DNA from: CAVQZC01 sp963718315
Lineage (GTDB): Bacteria > Actinomycetota > Thermoleophilia > Gaiellales > JAICJC01
DNA length: 64,000 nt
Assembly: GCA_963718315.1 (NCBI GenBank)
Contig: CAVQZC010000007.1
Coordinates: 806,001-870,000 of the forward strand
Direction of reading: 5' to 3'
Shown here: in pieces, positions 24,589 through 33,019 of the stretch
Numbering within the stretch: position 1 is the first letter of the stretch
Layout: every line of letters begins with the position of its first letter
Made by a program: the position numbers and the translations under genes
The notes under the pieces: generated by a model
What the model saw: only the letters and a program-made list of their open reading frames with translations
Databases searched by the model: none
What the model was told of the DNA's origin: nothing

Positions 24589-25143
24589 CTAATCCTCACC
24601 CCGCGTGCGAACCCAGCGCAGTCGAGCCGCGTTGCCGATCGGCCGTGCTTCGGCGAGCTCGAACACCGTGCCATCGCCGACGGGGCCGTCGAACAGCGCC
24701 GGCCCGCGGCCGACCGCTGTCGGCGCAACGGTGAGGATCACCTCGTCGAGGCGATCGAGCGCCAGCACCTGGGCAGCCAGGTCGCCGCCGCCGGCCAGCC
24801 AGACCTTGTCGAACCCTGCGGCCTCGATCTCGTCCAGCGCGACAGCGACATCGCCCGCGACGCGCCGGAGCGGCGCCCGCGTCGGCCGCACGGCCTCGGC
24901 CAGCGACTCGTCGTGGCTGATCAGCCAGGTGGGAATGTCATCGTGTGGCCAGCCATGCCCGCCGCCGACCAGCCAGCGCAGCGTGCTCGCGCCGACCAGC
25001 ACCGCGTCGAGGCTCTCGATCAGCGCCGGGAACTCCTGCTCGCCGACACCGCCCGTGTCGACCGTATCGAGGAACCCGAGATCGTGGTCGGCCGTGGCGA
25101 TCCGCCCGTCCATCGACATCGCGGTGTACCAGATCACGTGCAC
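24589..25143 (-). CDS. RibD C-terminal/dihydrofolate-reductase-like reductase
   Basis: The 184-residue protein matches the RibD C-terminal domain family, NADPH-dependent reductases related to dihydrofolate reductase. Visible motifs are WYTAMSMDGRIATADHDLGF at the start, DAVLVGASTLRWL, VWLAGGGDLAAQVLALDRLDE and VILTVAPTAVGRGPALF. It lacks the deaminase domain of full RibD, so it may act on a small-molecule substrate rather than in riboflavin synthesis. The GTG at 25141-25143 is supported by TACAGT 6 nt upstream. Confidence 0.85.
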   Translation of the reverse strand: MHVIWYTAMSMDGRIATADHDLGFLDTVDTGGVGEQEFPALIESLDAVLVGASTLRWLVGGGHGWPHDDIPTWLISHDESLAEAVRPTRAPLRRVAGDVAVALDEIEAAGFDKVWLAGGGDLAAQVLALDRLDEVILTVAPTAVGRGPALFDGPVGDGTVFELAEARPIGNAARLRWVRTRGED

Positions 25144-25149
25144 GCCGGG

Positions 25150-25155
25150 ACTGTA
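25150..25155 (-). promoter_or_regulatory. -10 hexamer of the RibD-like gene, leaderless geometry
   Basis: TACAGT lies exactly 6 nt upstream of the GTG start at 25141-25143 and selects it over the in-frame GTG two codons later. Confidence 0.55.
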
Positions 25156-25178
25156 GATCGGTGCTTGCGCAGCGCGAC

Positions 25179-25216
25179 GGTTCCGCGGCCCCACCCTGGA
25201 GGAGGGCCGCGGAACC
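25179..25216 (-). terminator. Perfect 13-bp hairpin after the two-component genes
   Basis: GGTTCCGCGGCCC (25179-25191) pairs perfectly with GGGCCGCGGAACC (25204-25216) around a 12-nt loop. It lies 50-90 nt past the response regulator stop and just before the promoter of the RibD-like gene. It should end the kinase-regulator transcript. Confidence 0.7.
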
Positions 25217-25268
25217 GCTGGGGTCCGCGCTATGGAGCAGCCGAAGCGCCGCTCCGGGTCAACCGGGT

Positions 25269-25649
25269 CTAGCGCTTGCTGAGATGCGCGCCGATGCGGA
25301 CGCGCAGCTCCTGCGGGCTGAACGGCTTGGTGATGTAGTCGTCGGCACCGAGCGAGAATCCGACGTCGACGTCGCGATCCTGCGCGCGCGCGGTCAGCAT
25401 GATGACCTTCATCGTCGCGCAGCTGTCGTCGGCACGCAGCTCGCGAAGGACGTCGAAGCCACTGCGCTTCGGCATCATCACGTCGAGCACGCACAGGTCG
25501 GGCTGCTCCTCTCGGGCGACCTTCAGGGCCGCCTCTCCGTCCGAGGCGGTCAGCACCTCGTAGCCTTCGCGCTCCAGCCGGAACTTGACCAGCCGCAGCA
25601 GATGCGGCTCGTCGTCGGCGACCAGAACCTTGGCCGTGGTCGTATCCAT
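25269..25649 (-). CDS. Single-domain response regulator
   Basis: The 126-residue protein is a bare receiver domain with no output domain. The acidic pair Asp12-Asp13, the phospho-acceptor Asp56 (DLCVLDVMMPK), Thr86 and Lys108 (ITKPFSPQEL) are all in place. It would be phosphorylated by the histidine kinase encoded directly upstream, whose stop overlaps its ATG by one base (TGATG). As there is no DNA-binding domain it must act by protein contact or as a phosphorelay intermediate. Confidence 0.93.
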   Translation of the reverse strand: MDTTTAKVLVADDEPHLLRLVKFRLEREGYEVLTASDGEAALKVAREEQPDLCVLDVMMPKRSGFDVLRELRADDSCATMKVIMLTARAQDRDVDVGFSLGADDYITKPFSPQELRVRIGAHLSKR

Positions 25650-27757
25650 CAGGGGTCTCCTCCAGGGTTGTGTGGCGTGGTTGGCAGGGTGACGGTGACC
25701 GCGGTGCCGAGTTCCAGTTCGCTCTGCACCGCCATGGAGCCTCCATGGGCATCGACGATCCCCTTGCAGATCGCGAGCCCAAGACCGGTACCGGGAATCG
25801 CCATATCGGAGGCGTTGCGAGCCCGGAAGAACCTCTCGAACAACCGGTCGGCGTCTTCGGGGGCGATCCCGATCCCTGAGTCGCGCACCGTCAGGCGCAG
25901 CTCCTCGGGCGTCGCTTCGAGACTCACCCCGATCTCGCCCTGTTCGGGCGTGAACTTGATTGCGTTAGAGAGCACGTTGGTGATGACCTGTCCGATCCGC
26001 TCCGGATCGAGCATCGCCGGCACCTTGGCGTCCGGCAGGTCGAGCTCCAGCGTGTGCTCCTTGGCCGACAGCGCCGGGCGCTGATCCTGGACGTACAGCT
26101 CGACCAGCTCGCGCATGTCGACAGGCACCGCCCGGATGGTCGTCTTGCCACTCTCCAGGCCGGACAGCGTCAGCAGATCGTTGATCAGCGTCAGCTGACG
26201 ACGGGCGTTTGTGTCGACGATCTGCAGGAATTCCTCCTGTTCCGGCGTGAACTCACCGACTTCGCCTTCCAGGAGTACGTCGAGGTATCCGAGAATCGAC
26301 GCCAGCGGCGTGCGCAGCTCGTGCGAGACGCTGGAGACGAAGTCGGTCTTCAGCTGATCCGATACCCGGAGCGCCTCGACCTGAACCGCAAGCATCCGGT
26401 TGAGCCCCTCCATCCGCGCCATCAGGTCGGCGCGCTCGATCGCCACCGCGGCCTCGGCCGCGAACAGGCCGACCACCGCCGCCGCGCGGTCGGAGAACTC
26501 GCTGCGCAGGCGATCCCACGCGACCACCAGCACGCCGATCGGCGCGCCGTCGCCGACCACCGGCTGCCACAGCGCGGACACGGCGCCGGTCGCCTCGACC
26601 ACCCGCCGCGAGACGTTGGGGTGGTCGCGCAGATCGTGCACGTAGATCGGCTCCAGCGAGTGGAACGCGCGGACGGTGGCAGACGCCTCGTCGTCCAGCG
26701 GCACCCGGGAAGGGGCGACGCTGACGCCGACGGCGGCTGTGGTGGTCAGGCAGCCGCCGGCATCCGGTTCCATCAGCACGGCGAACATGGCGCCCGACAC
26801 CTCCAGCAGCGCGTCGCAGACCGCGGTGCGGGCGGTGTGCGCGTCGCCGGTTCGCGGCACCCGCCGGGCCGCCTCCACCACGGCCTCGAGATCGTGTGCA
26901 TGGGTGCGCACCTGGTCGAGCAGGTCACTGCGCTCGATCGCGCGGGCCGTCTCGGCGGTGAACAGCTCGATCACCTCCAGCTGGCGGCCCGAGAGCCGGG
27001 CCAGCGGGCGCCGCCACCCGACCACCAGGGCACCGACCGCCGCGCCGTCCTGCGCCACCGGTGCCAGCACCGCCGACAGCACCCCCAGCCCGCTCGGGGC
27101 GAGAGGGCCGTCGGACTCCTCGAGGAACCCAAGCCGGCACTCTGCGAGGCCGGCGCGCGCCTCCGCGCGCAGCTCGTCCAGATGCACCTCCACGCCCGCG
27201 TCCAGCATCGCACCGTGCGCGGCTGTCACCCGCAGGCCGCCGCGATCGGCGGGCTCCAGCATCAGCGCGGTCGGCGCGCCCAGCAGCTCGGCCAGCGCGC
27301 GGCACAGCTCCAGCCGAGTCTGGTCACCCGCGCCCATCGTCGACAGCTCGCGTATCACCCGGGTGACGGTCGAGACGTCGGCGGCATGCTGTCGCGCCTG
27401 CCGCATCAGGCCCTGGGTGGTCAGCCCGACCACTGCAGCAACGACCGCGAAGATCGCCTCTTCTCCCCAGCTGTGACGGGCTTCCGGCGACGAGAAGGCG
27501 AGTAGCACCAGCCCGCCGGTGACGCCGGCAAGCCCGACCATCAGCTCGCCGCGGGTGCCGTACATCGCCATCCACAGGATGGGCAGGAGGAGCAGGAGCT
27601 CGTAGCGGAGCCGGTCGCCGCCACCCGCTCCGGCGCGGATCGCCAGCACGCCGACCAGTGCGATAACAGGCGCCAGCACGGCGCCCAGACGCGTCGGTGA
27701 CCAGGGCCCGGTCGGCGCCCACGGACTGGGGCGAGGGTCTGCGGCCAGAAGCCTCAT
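25649..27757 (-). CDS. Membrane histidine kinase with two GAF-like domains
   Basis: The 702-residue protein has three to four hydrophobic segments in residues about 24-115, then two GAF-like sensor domains (about 135-275 and 285-440), a HisKA domain with the phospho-acceptor His479 in FVSSVSHELRTPLASILGYL, and a HATPase domain with the N-box (NVLSNAIKF), DSGIGIAPEDADRLFERFFR and GTGLGLAICKGIV. The signal is unknown; the second GAF-like domain could bind a ligand or a chromophore, but no Cys attachment motif is evident. It is coupled to the receiver-only gene downstream and follows rex. Confidence 0.92.
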   Translation of the reverse strand: MRLLAADPRPSPWAPTGPWSPTRLGAVLAPVIALVGVLAIRAGAGGGDRLRYELLLLLPILWMAMYGTRGELMVGLAGVTGGLVLLAFSSPEARHSWGEEAIFAVVAAVVGLTTQGLMRQARQHAADVSTVTRVIRELSTMGAGDQTRLELCRALAELLGAPTALMLEPADRGGLRVTAAHGAMLDAGVEVHLDELRAEARAGLAECRLGFLEESDGPLAPSGLGVLSAVLAPVAQDGAAVGALVVGWRRPLARLSGRQLEVIELFTAETARAIERSDLLDQVRTHAHDLEAVVEAARRVPRTGDAHTARTAVCDALLEVSGAMFAVLMEPDAGGCLTTTAAVGVSVAPSRVPLDDEASATVRAFHSLEPIYVHDLRDHPNVSRRVVEATGAVSALWQPVVGDGAPIGVLVVAWDRLRSEFSDRAAAVVGLFAAEAAVAIERADLMARMEGLNRMLAVQVEALRVSDQLKTDFVSSVSHELRTPLASILGYLDVLLEGEVGEFTPEQEEFLQIVDTNARRQLTLINDLLTLSGLESGKTTIRAVPVDMRELVELYVQDQRPALSAKEHTLELDLPDAKVPAMLDPERIGQVITNVLSNAIKFTPEQGEIGVSLEATPEELRLTVRDSGIGIAPEDADRLFERFFRARNASDMAIPGTGLGLAICKGIVDAHGGSMAVQSELELGTAVTVTLPTTPHNPGGDP

Positions 27758-27829
27758 CCACGGCCTATCGGCGTTGCCCCCGTACCCCTTTAGGGCTATC
27801 CGGAGCGCCCGGAGCTGCCTCGGCCGGCG

Positions 27830-28486
27830 CTACGTCAGATAGAAGTAGAGCGCGTAGAGCAGCTCGACCGCGGGGCTGGAGCGGTGCACCGTGACGTCGG
27901 CGGGGGTGTCGATCAGCGCGTCGGAGTAGCTGAAGATGATCTTGACGCCGGCCGCGACCAGCTGGTCGGCGGCGGACTGGGCGGCCGAGGCGGGCACTGC
28001 GAGGACACCGACGATGATGTTCTTCTCGCGGATCTCGTCTGCCAGGCGCGCCATGTCCTGCACGTGAACCTGGCCGGCGGGAGCGCCCGCCTTGGCCGGA
28101 TCGACGTCGAAGACGGCTGCGATGTTGAAGCCGTGGTCAGCGAATACGGTGGATGACGCGATCGCCGTGCCCAGCGGGCCGGCGCCGATCAGCGCGATGT
28201 TGTGCTGGCCGGAGGTGCGCAGGATCGCGCGGATCTCGGAGATCAGGAAATCGACGTTGTAGCCGACCCCCCGCTTGCCGAACTTCCCGAACCCAGACAG
28301 GTCGCGCCGGATCTGCGTGGCGTTCACATTGGTGTACTCCCCGATCTCCTGCGAGGAGATCGAGTCGCGGCCCATCTTCCGGGCCTGGGTGAGCACCTGC
28401 AGGTAGCGGGAAAGACGAGCGGCGACGCCGACGGTCAGGCGTTCCTGGGGCAACGAGTTCTCCTTGCGGACTGCGGCTTGTGACAT
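27830..28486 (-). CDS. rex: Redox-sensing transcriptional repressor Rex
   Basis: Rex senses the NADH/NAD ratio and represses respiratory and fermentation genes. The 218-residue protein has an N-terminal winged helix (ARLSRYLQVLTQARKMGRDS, EIGEYTNVNATQIRRDLSGF) and the signature FGKFGKRGVGYNVDFLISEI. The Rossmann domain follows with NIALIGAGPLGTAIASS. The ATG at 28484-28486 gives the normal length; the open frame upstream is unconserved. A TACACT hexamer sits 9 nt upstream (28496-28501). It lies between the glutaredoxin-like gene and the histidine kinase gene. Confidence 0.95.
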   Translation of the reverse strand: MSQAAVRKENSLPQERLTVGVAARLSRYLQVLTQARKMGRDSISSQEIGEYTNVNATQIRRDLSGFGKFGKRGVGYNVDFLISEIRAILRTSGQHNIALIGAGPLGTAIASSTVFADHGFNIAAVFDVDPAKAGAPAGQVHVQDMARLADEIREKNIIVGVLAVPASAAQSAADQLVAAGVKIIFSYSDALIDTPADVTVHRSSPAVELLYALYFYLT

Positions 28487-28544
28487 CGTACAAAGAGTGT
28501 AGCGAGCGCTTGAAAAGCAGGCTCCGCTTGTCTGGACGTCCGAT

Positions 28545-28805
28545 TTAAGGCCCGGTTTGTAACGCCGCAGTGCGCACCCTTCGAGCCAGCTCCACGGGCT
28601 CCACCCGGTACTTGAACGCCTTGCGGCCGGCGACGTAGACGACCGGGATCTCGGCGCGGTGGGCGTCCTCCAGATCGGCGTCACCGGAGATGTCAACGAC
28701 CTCCAAGTCGAACCCCAGAGATGGCTGCTGCTGCTCGAGCACGCCCTTGGCGACGTCGCACAGGTGACAGTCCGGCGCGCCGTACAGCGTGACCTGCACG
28801 CTCAC
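28545..28805 (-). CDS. Glutaredoxin-like thioredoxin-fold protein
   Basis: The 86-residue protein has the thioredoxin-fold opening VQVTLYGAPDCHLCDVAKGV with a C-x2-C redox motif (CHLC), a cis-Pro motif in EIPVVYVAG, and a C-terminal helix. It belongs to the small glutaredoxin-like (DUF836-type) group. The GTG at 28803-28805 overlaps the tsaD stop (GTGA). The gene precedes rex, and in several actinobacteria a glutaredoxin-like gene adjoins rex and heme genes, which fits thiol-redox control. The partner substrate is unknown. Confidence 0.88.
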   Translation of the reverse strand: MSVQVTLYGAPDCHLCDVAKGVLEQQQPSLGFDLEVVDISGDADLEDAHRAEIPVVYVAGRKAFKYRVEPVELARRVRTAALQTGP

Positions 28806-29791
28806 AGCGAGGCGTAGGCGTCGCGGGCCAGGTAGTCGGGAAAAGGCACCGGGTCGGTGAACCGTGCGGCCGAGGCGATCATCGCCGCGTTGTCCGAGCA
28901 CAGCTCCATGGGCGCCAGCGCCAGCGTTACCCCGCGGGCGTCGCATGCCTCCTGGAAGGCGGCGCGCAGCGCCCTGTTGGCGGCCACCCCGCCGACCACC
29001 GCCAGCGTCGTATGCCCGGTCGTATCGACGGCCTCCATCGTTCGCCCGACCAGCGAGCGGATGATCGCGCGCTGGTACGACGCGGCCAGGTCGTTGCGCC
29101 GCTCTCGCACCGACGGTTCGCCGTCCGCGGCGTAGCGAAGCGCGGTCTTCAGCCCGCTGAACGAGAAGTCGTGCCCCTCTCGGCCCAGCATCGAGGCGGG
29201 TAGGTCATAGGCAGTGTCGTCCCCTCCGGCCGCCGCCCGCTCCAGCCGGGGGCCGCCCGGATAGCCCAGGCCGAGCAGCCGCGCGCCCTTGTCGAACGCC
29301 TCGCCGGCCGCGTCGTCGAGCGAGCGGCCGATCACCTTGTAGCCCCGCTCGTCCTCCACCTCGGCCAGCAGCGTGTGGCCGCCCGAGACGAGTAGCGTCA
29401 GGAAGGGCGGGCGCAGCGGATCCGGCTCCAGGTACAGCGCCGCGATGTGGCCGTGCAGGTGGTCGACCGGGATCAGCGGTAGCCGGCGTGCGAAGGCGAT
29501 CGCCTTGGCCGTCGCCACCCCGACGAGAAGCGCGCCGATCAGCCCGGGCCCTTCGGTGACGGCCACCGCATCGATGTCGTCCAGTCCCATCCCGGCCCGC
29601 TCCAGCGCCGCCGCCACGACCGGCTCGGCAAGCTCCAGGTGGCGCCGCGACGCCACCTCGGGCACGACGCCGCCGTAGGGTGCATGCAGCTCGGCCTGCG
29701 AGGCGACCACGCTCGACCGCAGGCGGCCGTTACCGTCGACGATCGCCGCGGCGGTCTCGTCGCAGGAGGTCTCGATGGCGAGGATCGTCAC
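28802..29791 (-). CDS. tsaD: tRNA t6A threonylcarbamoyltransferase TsaD
   Basis: TsaD transfers the threonylcarbamoyl group to A37 of ANN-decoding tRNAs, working with TsaB and TsaE. The 329-residue protein has the ASKHA-fold motifs TILAIETSCDETAAAIVDG, metal-binding EVASRRHLELAEPV (two His needed, seen as RRHLEL and the later PVDHLHGHIAALYL), SGGHTLL, and the NRALRAAFQEAC region. The GTG start overlaps the rimI stop by GTGA; an upstream in-frame start would only add unconserved residues. Confidence 0.96.
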   Translation of the reverse strand: MTILAIETSCDETAAAIVDGNGRLRSSVVASQAELHAPYGGVVPEVASRRHLELAEPVVAAALERAGMGLDDIDAVAVTEGPGLIGALLVGVATAKAIAFARRLPLIPVDHLHGHIAALYLEPDPLRPPFLTLLVSGGHTLLAEVEDERGYKVIGRSLDDAAGEAFDKGARLLGLGYPGGPRLERAAAGGDDTAYDLPASMLGREGHDFSFSGLKTALRYAADGEPSVRERRNDLAASYQRAIIRSLVGRTMEAVDTTGHTTLAVVGGVAANRALRAAFQEACDARGVTLALAPMELCSDNAAMIASAARFTDPVPFPDYLARDAYASL

Positions 29792-30249
29792 GACGCCAGC
29801 GACTCGGCGTCCCGCCACATGATCAGCGCGTCCTCACGGTTGTCCGTGTAGTAGCCGCGGCGGATGCCGGTCTCGACGAACCCGAGGTCGCGGTACAGGC
29901 GGATGGCCACCCCGTTGGTGACCCGAACCTCGAGGGTGTAGCCGCGCTCGGCGTCGGGCGTCGTGCGCTCGAACAGCGTCTCCAGCAGCCGCCGGGCGAC
30001 CCCGCGTCCGCGATGGTCGGGATCGACGGCGACGTTCATCACGTGCCAGGCGTCGACATAGCGGGCGACGATCAGGTAGCCCAGCATGTCCTCGCCCTGG
30101 TAGGCGCCCAGGCAGACGCCGTTCGGCTTGGCCAGCTCCCCCGCGAACATCGATCGCGACCAGGGAGTGACGTAGGAGCGGCGTTCGATCCGCTCGACGC
30201 TGTCGAGATCGGCGGCGGTCAGCGACCGCACGTCGACGGCCGTCATCAT
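29788..30249 (-). CDS. rimI: Ribosomal-protein-alanine N-acetyltransferase RimI
   Basis: The 153-residue GNAT protein has the acetyl-CoA loop VAVDPDHRGRGVARRLLETL (about residues 70-90), ERIERRSYVTPWSRSMFAGEL typical of RimI, and a C-terminal AIRLYRDLGFVETGIRRGYY. RimI acetylates the N-terminal Ala of ribosomal protein S18 and, in actinobacteria, possibly others. The ATG-ATG start forms an ATGA overlap with tsaB, and the gene is nested between tsaB and tsaD in the usual order. Confidence 0.94.
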   Translation of the reverse strand: MMTAVDVRSLTAADLDSVERIERRSYVTPWSRSMFAGELAKPNGVCLGAYQGEDMLGYLIVARYVDAWHVMNVAVDPDHRGRGVARRLLETLFERTTPDAERGYTLEVRVTNGVAIRLYRDLGFVETGIRRGYYTDNREDALIMWRDAESLAS

Positions 30250-30866
30250 CGGACTGCCCCCCTGGTCAGCACGCGGTCGGCGTCGGGAGCGCGCAGGTAC
30301 GTCGGCTCGGGCGGTCCCGCCTGGCCGATCAGCGCGGCGTGGTTCGCCGCCCACGGGATGTGTAGCGGGGAGTCGTCGGGCGGAATCGTCGCCGCGCCCA
30401 GCTGCTCGCGGTAGCGGACGGCTCCGTCACCTGCCACGACAGCTCCGGAGGGCAGCCTCTCGGCCAGCCCCTCCGGCGTCACCGCGGACGGCTCGATGCC
30501 AGAGCCGGCGACAAACACCTCACCGCGACGAGCGTCGATGCAGGCGACGTCCACGCCTTCGCCGTACAGCAGGGCGTCAAGGGTTGAGACTCCGCGCACC
30601 GGGATCTGGAGCGCAAAGCCGAGCCCCCGGCCGGTCGCCAGGCCGATCCGCAGGCCGGTGAACGTGCCCGGCCCGGTGCCGACCACGATCGCCTCCAGGT
30701 CGGTCGTCTCTACCTCCGCCTCCGAGAGCAGTGCGTCCACGTCCGAGAGCAGGTGCTGGGCGGAGGTGCTGCGCCCGTGCGTCGCCCGCTGCCCGAGCAC
30801 ATCGCCGTCGCGGCTCAGGCACGCTGTCGCCACGTCGGTGGCCGTATCAAATGAGAGAATCAGCAA
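30246..30866 (-). CDS. tsaB: tRNA t6A modification protein TsaB
   Basis: TsaB is the non-catalytic ASKHA partner of TsaD. The 206-residue protein starts ILSFDTATDVATACLSRDGD, then HGRSTSAQHLLSDVDALLSE and the diagnostic GTGPGTFTGLRIGLATGRGL. The start is a TTG at 30864-30866, overlapping the tsaE 3' end by 20 nt. The C-terminal third is divergent, as usual. Confidence 0.94.
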   Translation of the reverse strand: MLILSFDTATDVATACLSRDGDVLGQRATHGRSTSAQHLLSDVDALLSEAEVETTDLEAIVVGTGPGTFTGLRIGLATGRGLGFALQIPVRGVSTLDALLYGEGVDVACIDARRGEVFVAGSGIEPSAVTPEGLAERLPSGAVVAGDGAVRYREQLGAATIPPDDSPLHIPWAANHAALIGQAGPPEPTYLRAPDADRVLTRGAVR

Positions 30867-31320
30867 GCGCTGTCAAAAGGCCGGAATCGTGACTGGTCAG
30901 CGAGATCAGCCTAGCATCGCCCCCCTGGTGGCGCAGGTCCACGATCACCTTCGGCACGGGCAGGATCCCTCGCCCCGCTGCCGGCCACTCGACGAACACG
31001 ACGGCGTCCTCGAAGTAGGGCTCGAGGTCGGCCCAGCCGTCGGCGTCGACCACGTCCAGCCGGTAGAGGTCGAGGTGCGAGACGTCCGGCCCGTCACCGT
31101 GGTAGCGGTTGCCGATCGTGTAGGTCGGGCTGGAGACCGCGTTGCGGACGCCGAGCGTCTCGGCAGCGGCGATTACGAACAGCGTCTTGCCGCTGCCCAG
31201 CTCGCCATCCAGCTCGACGACGTCGCCGACGCGCAGGTGCCGCGCCAGGCCTGCGGCGATCCGGCGCGTGTCGTCGGGGCTAGAAGAGGCCCAGCTGCGC
31301 GTGCTCTGGCTCTGCGGCAA
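30847..31320 (-). CDS. tsaE: tRNA t6A modification ATPase TsaE
   Basis: TsaE is the P-loop ATPase that resets the TsaBD complex. The core is clear: VVELDGELGSGKTLFVIAAA (Walker A), AVSSPTYTIGNRY, VSHLDLYRLD and FEDAVVFVEWPAAGRGILP. The start is uncertain: the TTG at 31318-31320 lies inside the upstream glycosylase gene and has no ribosome-binding site, and a conserved N-terminus begins near DDTRRIAAGL, where no ordinary start codon exists. Coupling to the overlapping gene is inferred. Confidence 0.9.
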   Translation of the reverse strand: MPQSQSTRSWASSSPDDTRRIAAGLARHLRVGDVVELDGELGSGKTLFVIAAAETLGVRNAVSSPTYTIGNRYHGDGPDVSHLDLYRLDVVDADGWADLEPYFEDAVVFVEWPAAGRGILPVPKVIVDLRHQGGDARLISLTSHDSGLLTALADSLI

Positions 31321-31957
31321 CGGCAACCAGTTCGCGCGCCGGCTCCGGCCGGGGCTGTGGCGGAGGCGCCGGCTGGCCGGACAGCAGCTCGGGCAGCCTG
31401 GCAAAGTCGGCCCGCAGCGTGTCCAGCATCGACGGCGTGTAGAGGGCGGCGGCCGGGTGGTAGATCGGGTAGAGCAGCACGTCCACGTCGGCAAACCGGC
31501 GCGGCTGCGGCTTCCCCCGCACCCGGGTGATGCCGTGCGGCTGGCCGGACAGCAGCTTGGTGGCGAAGTTGCCGAGGGTGCAGATGACCCGCGGGCGGAT
31601 CAGCTCGACCTGCTTGAAGAGGTAGCCCTCGCAGGCGGCGATCTCGTCCGGCAGCGGGTCGCGGTTCCCCGGTGGCCGGCACTTGAGGACGTTGGCGATG
31701 TAGTAGCCGTCGGTGGCGATGCCGACCTCGCCCAGCAGCGTGTCCAGCAGCTTGCCGGCCTGGCCCACGAACGGCAGGCCCTGCTTGTCCTCGTGGAAGC
31801 CGGGCGCCTCGCCGACGAACATCAGCGACGACCGCGGGTTGCCCCTCCCGACCACGACCTGGGTGCGGGTCGAGGCCAGCGCGCACTGCTGGCAGTCCCG
31901 CCACTCGGCGGACAACCGGTCGAGCTCCTCCATCCGGCTGACGGGGTCCCGGTCCAT
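31280..31957 (-). CDS. Family 4 uracil-DNA glycosylase
   Basis: The 225-residue protein matches the thermostable Fe-S type 4 UDGs that excise uracil from DNA. It has the CQQCALASTR motif (two Cys ligands), the catalytic motif VGEAPGFHEDKQGLPFVGQAG, NVLKCRPPGNRDPLPDEIAAC (two further Cys) and the HPAAALYTP motif. A Pro-rich tail follows residue about 200. The ATG at 31955-31957 was chosen over a GTG seven codons upstream. It overlaps tsaE by 41 nt and lies downstream of fmdB. Confidence 0.93.
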   Translation of the reverse strand: MDRDPVSRMEELDRLSAEWRDCQQCALASTRTQVVVGRGNPRSSLMFVGEAPGFHEDKQGLPFVGQAGKLLDTLLGEVGIATDGYYIANVLKCRPPGNRDPLPDEIAACEGYLFKQVELIRPRVICTLGNFATKLLSGQPHGITRVRGKPQPRRFADVDVLLYPIYHPAAALYTPSMLDTLRADFARLPELLSGQPAPPPQPRPEPARELVAVAAEPEHAQLGLF

Positions 31958-32012
31958 CACGCCCGCGCATTCTCGCACGACGGGCAGACAGACTGGGGGC
32001 TACCCCGCGCCG

Positions 32013-32222
32013 TCAGTGACCGCAGCCGCAGCTGCCGCCGCAGCACCCGCCGCCGCCGCCGACCGTGACGCCCTCGGGGCGCGAGGTGGCGAAGGACGAG
32101 AGCAGCCGCGTGACAGCCGTCTCGCCGCAGTTGGGACAGCTCACGTTGTCCGCGGCGCTGGTCGAGACCAGCTCCTCGAACGTGTCGGAGCAGCCGCTGC
32201 ACAGGTACTCGTAGATCGGCAT
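32013..32222 (-). CDS. FmdB-family putative regulatory zinc-ribbon protein
   Basis: The 69-residue protein starts with the family motif MPIYEYLCSGCSDTFEELV and has a second Cys pair (CPNCGE) forming a four-Cys zinc ribbon. The tail is an unusual Gly/Cys cluster (GGGGGCCGGSCGCGH) that could bind metal. Function of FmdB proteins is not settled. The ATG has TATGCT 6 nt upstream. It is divergent from the DUF2520 gene and lies upstream of the glycosylase. Confidence 0.9.
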   Translation of the reverse strand: MPIYEYLCSGCSDTFEELVSTSAADNVSCPNCGETAVTRLLSSFATSRPEGVTVGGGGGCCGGSCGCGH

Positions 32223-32228
32223 GGATGG

Positions 32229-32234
32229 AGCATA
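32229..32234 (-). promoter_or_regulatory. -10 hexamer of fmdB-type gene, leaderless geometry
   Basis: TATGCT on the minus strand lies 6 nt before the ATG at 32220-32222 in the divergent region shared with the pantothenate genes. Confidence 0.55.
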
Positions 32235-32296
32235 CCGCCGCGGGTCGCAAGTACAGTGAGGTGGCGAGCCTGGTATCCGCCGGCGGAACTGGAGCA

Positions 32297-33019
32297 ATGC
32301 ACACGTCGCCTGTCGTCATCGGTGCCGGCCGAGTGGGCCGGACGGTCGCCGCCCGCCTGAACGCCCCCGCGTACGGGCGCGGCGAGCAGCCCGACCTCAC
32401 CGACTGCGACCTGCTCATGATCGCGACTCCTGACCAGGCGATCGAATCGGTCTGCAATGCACTCGCTCCGGCACTCGACGCCGGCTGCGGCGTCGTCCAC
32501 TTCTCGGGGGCGACCTCGGTATCGGTGCTGGCGGCCGCCGCGGGCCCGACCGCCAGCGTCCACCCTCTGCAGACGGTCGAGACCGACCGCGGCCCCGACC
32601 AGCTCGAGGGCGCGTACGCCGCCGTGACCGGGGACCCGGAGCTGGGGTTCGAGGTCGCGGAGCGCCTCGGCATGCGCCCGTTTCTGCTGGCCGACGAGGC
32701 CAAGCCGCTGTACCACGCGGCCACGGCGTTTGCGTCGAACTACCTGGTCACGCTGACCGCCGTCGCCGTCTCGCTGATGGAGCGCGCGGGGATCGAGCGC
32801 GAGCTGGCGCTGTCAGCGCTGCGCCCGCTGCAGCGGCGGACGGTCGAGGCGACCGGGCGGCCGCCCACCGGCCCGATCGCCCGCGGTGACGCGGCCACCG
32901 TGGCGGCGCACCTGGCGGCGATCGGCCTCGACCTGGACCAGCTCTACCGGGCGCTGGGGCGAGCCACGCTGCCGCTGGTCGACCCCGAGGCCGCGGCTGC
33001 CGTGCGGAGCCTGCTGTGA
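32297..33019 (+). CDS. Rossmann-fold plus DUF2520 protein
   Basis: The 240-residue protein has an N-terminal dinucleotide fold (SPVVIGAGRVGRTVAARL, then DLLMIATPDQAIESV) and a helical C-terminal domain (AKPLYHAATAFASNYLVTLT) of the DUF2520 type. It resembles ketopantoate reductase and imine reductases in fold. A GTGA overlap couples it to panC, and panC is coupled to panB, so a role in pantothenate synthesis, such as replacing PanE, is inferred but unproven. The ATG at 32297 follows a weak GGAG; an upstream GTG at about 32263 is possible. Confidence 0.85.
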   Translation: MHTSPVVIGAGRVGRTVAARLNAPAYGRGEQPDLTDCDLLMIATPDQAIESVCNALAPALDAGCGVVHFSGATSVSVLAAAAGPTASVHPLQTVETDRGPDQLEGAYAAVTGDPELGFEVAERLGMRPFLLADEAKPLYHAATAFASNYLVTLTAVAVSLMERAGIERELALSALRPLQRRTVEATGRPPTGPIARGDAATVAAHLAAIGLDLDQLYRALGRATLPLVDPEAAAAVRSLL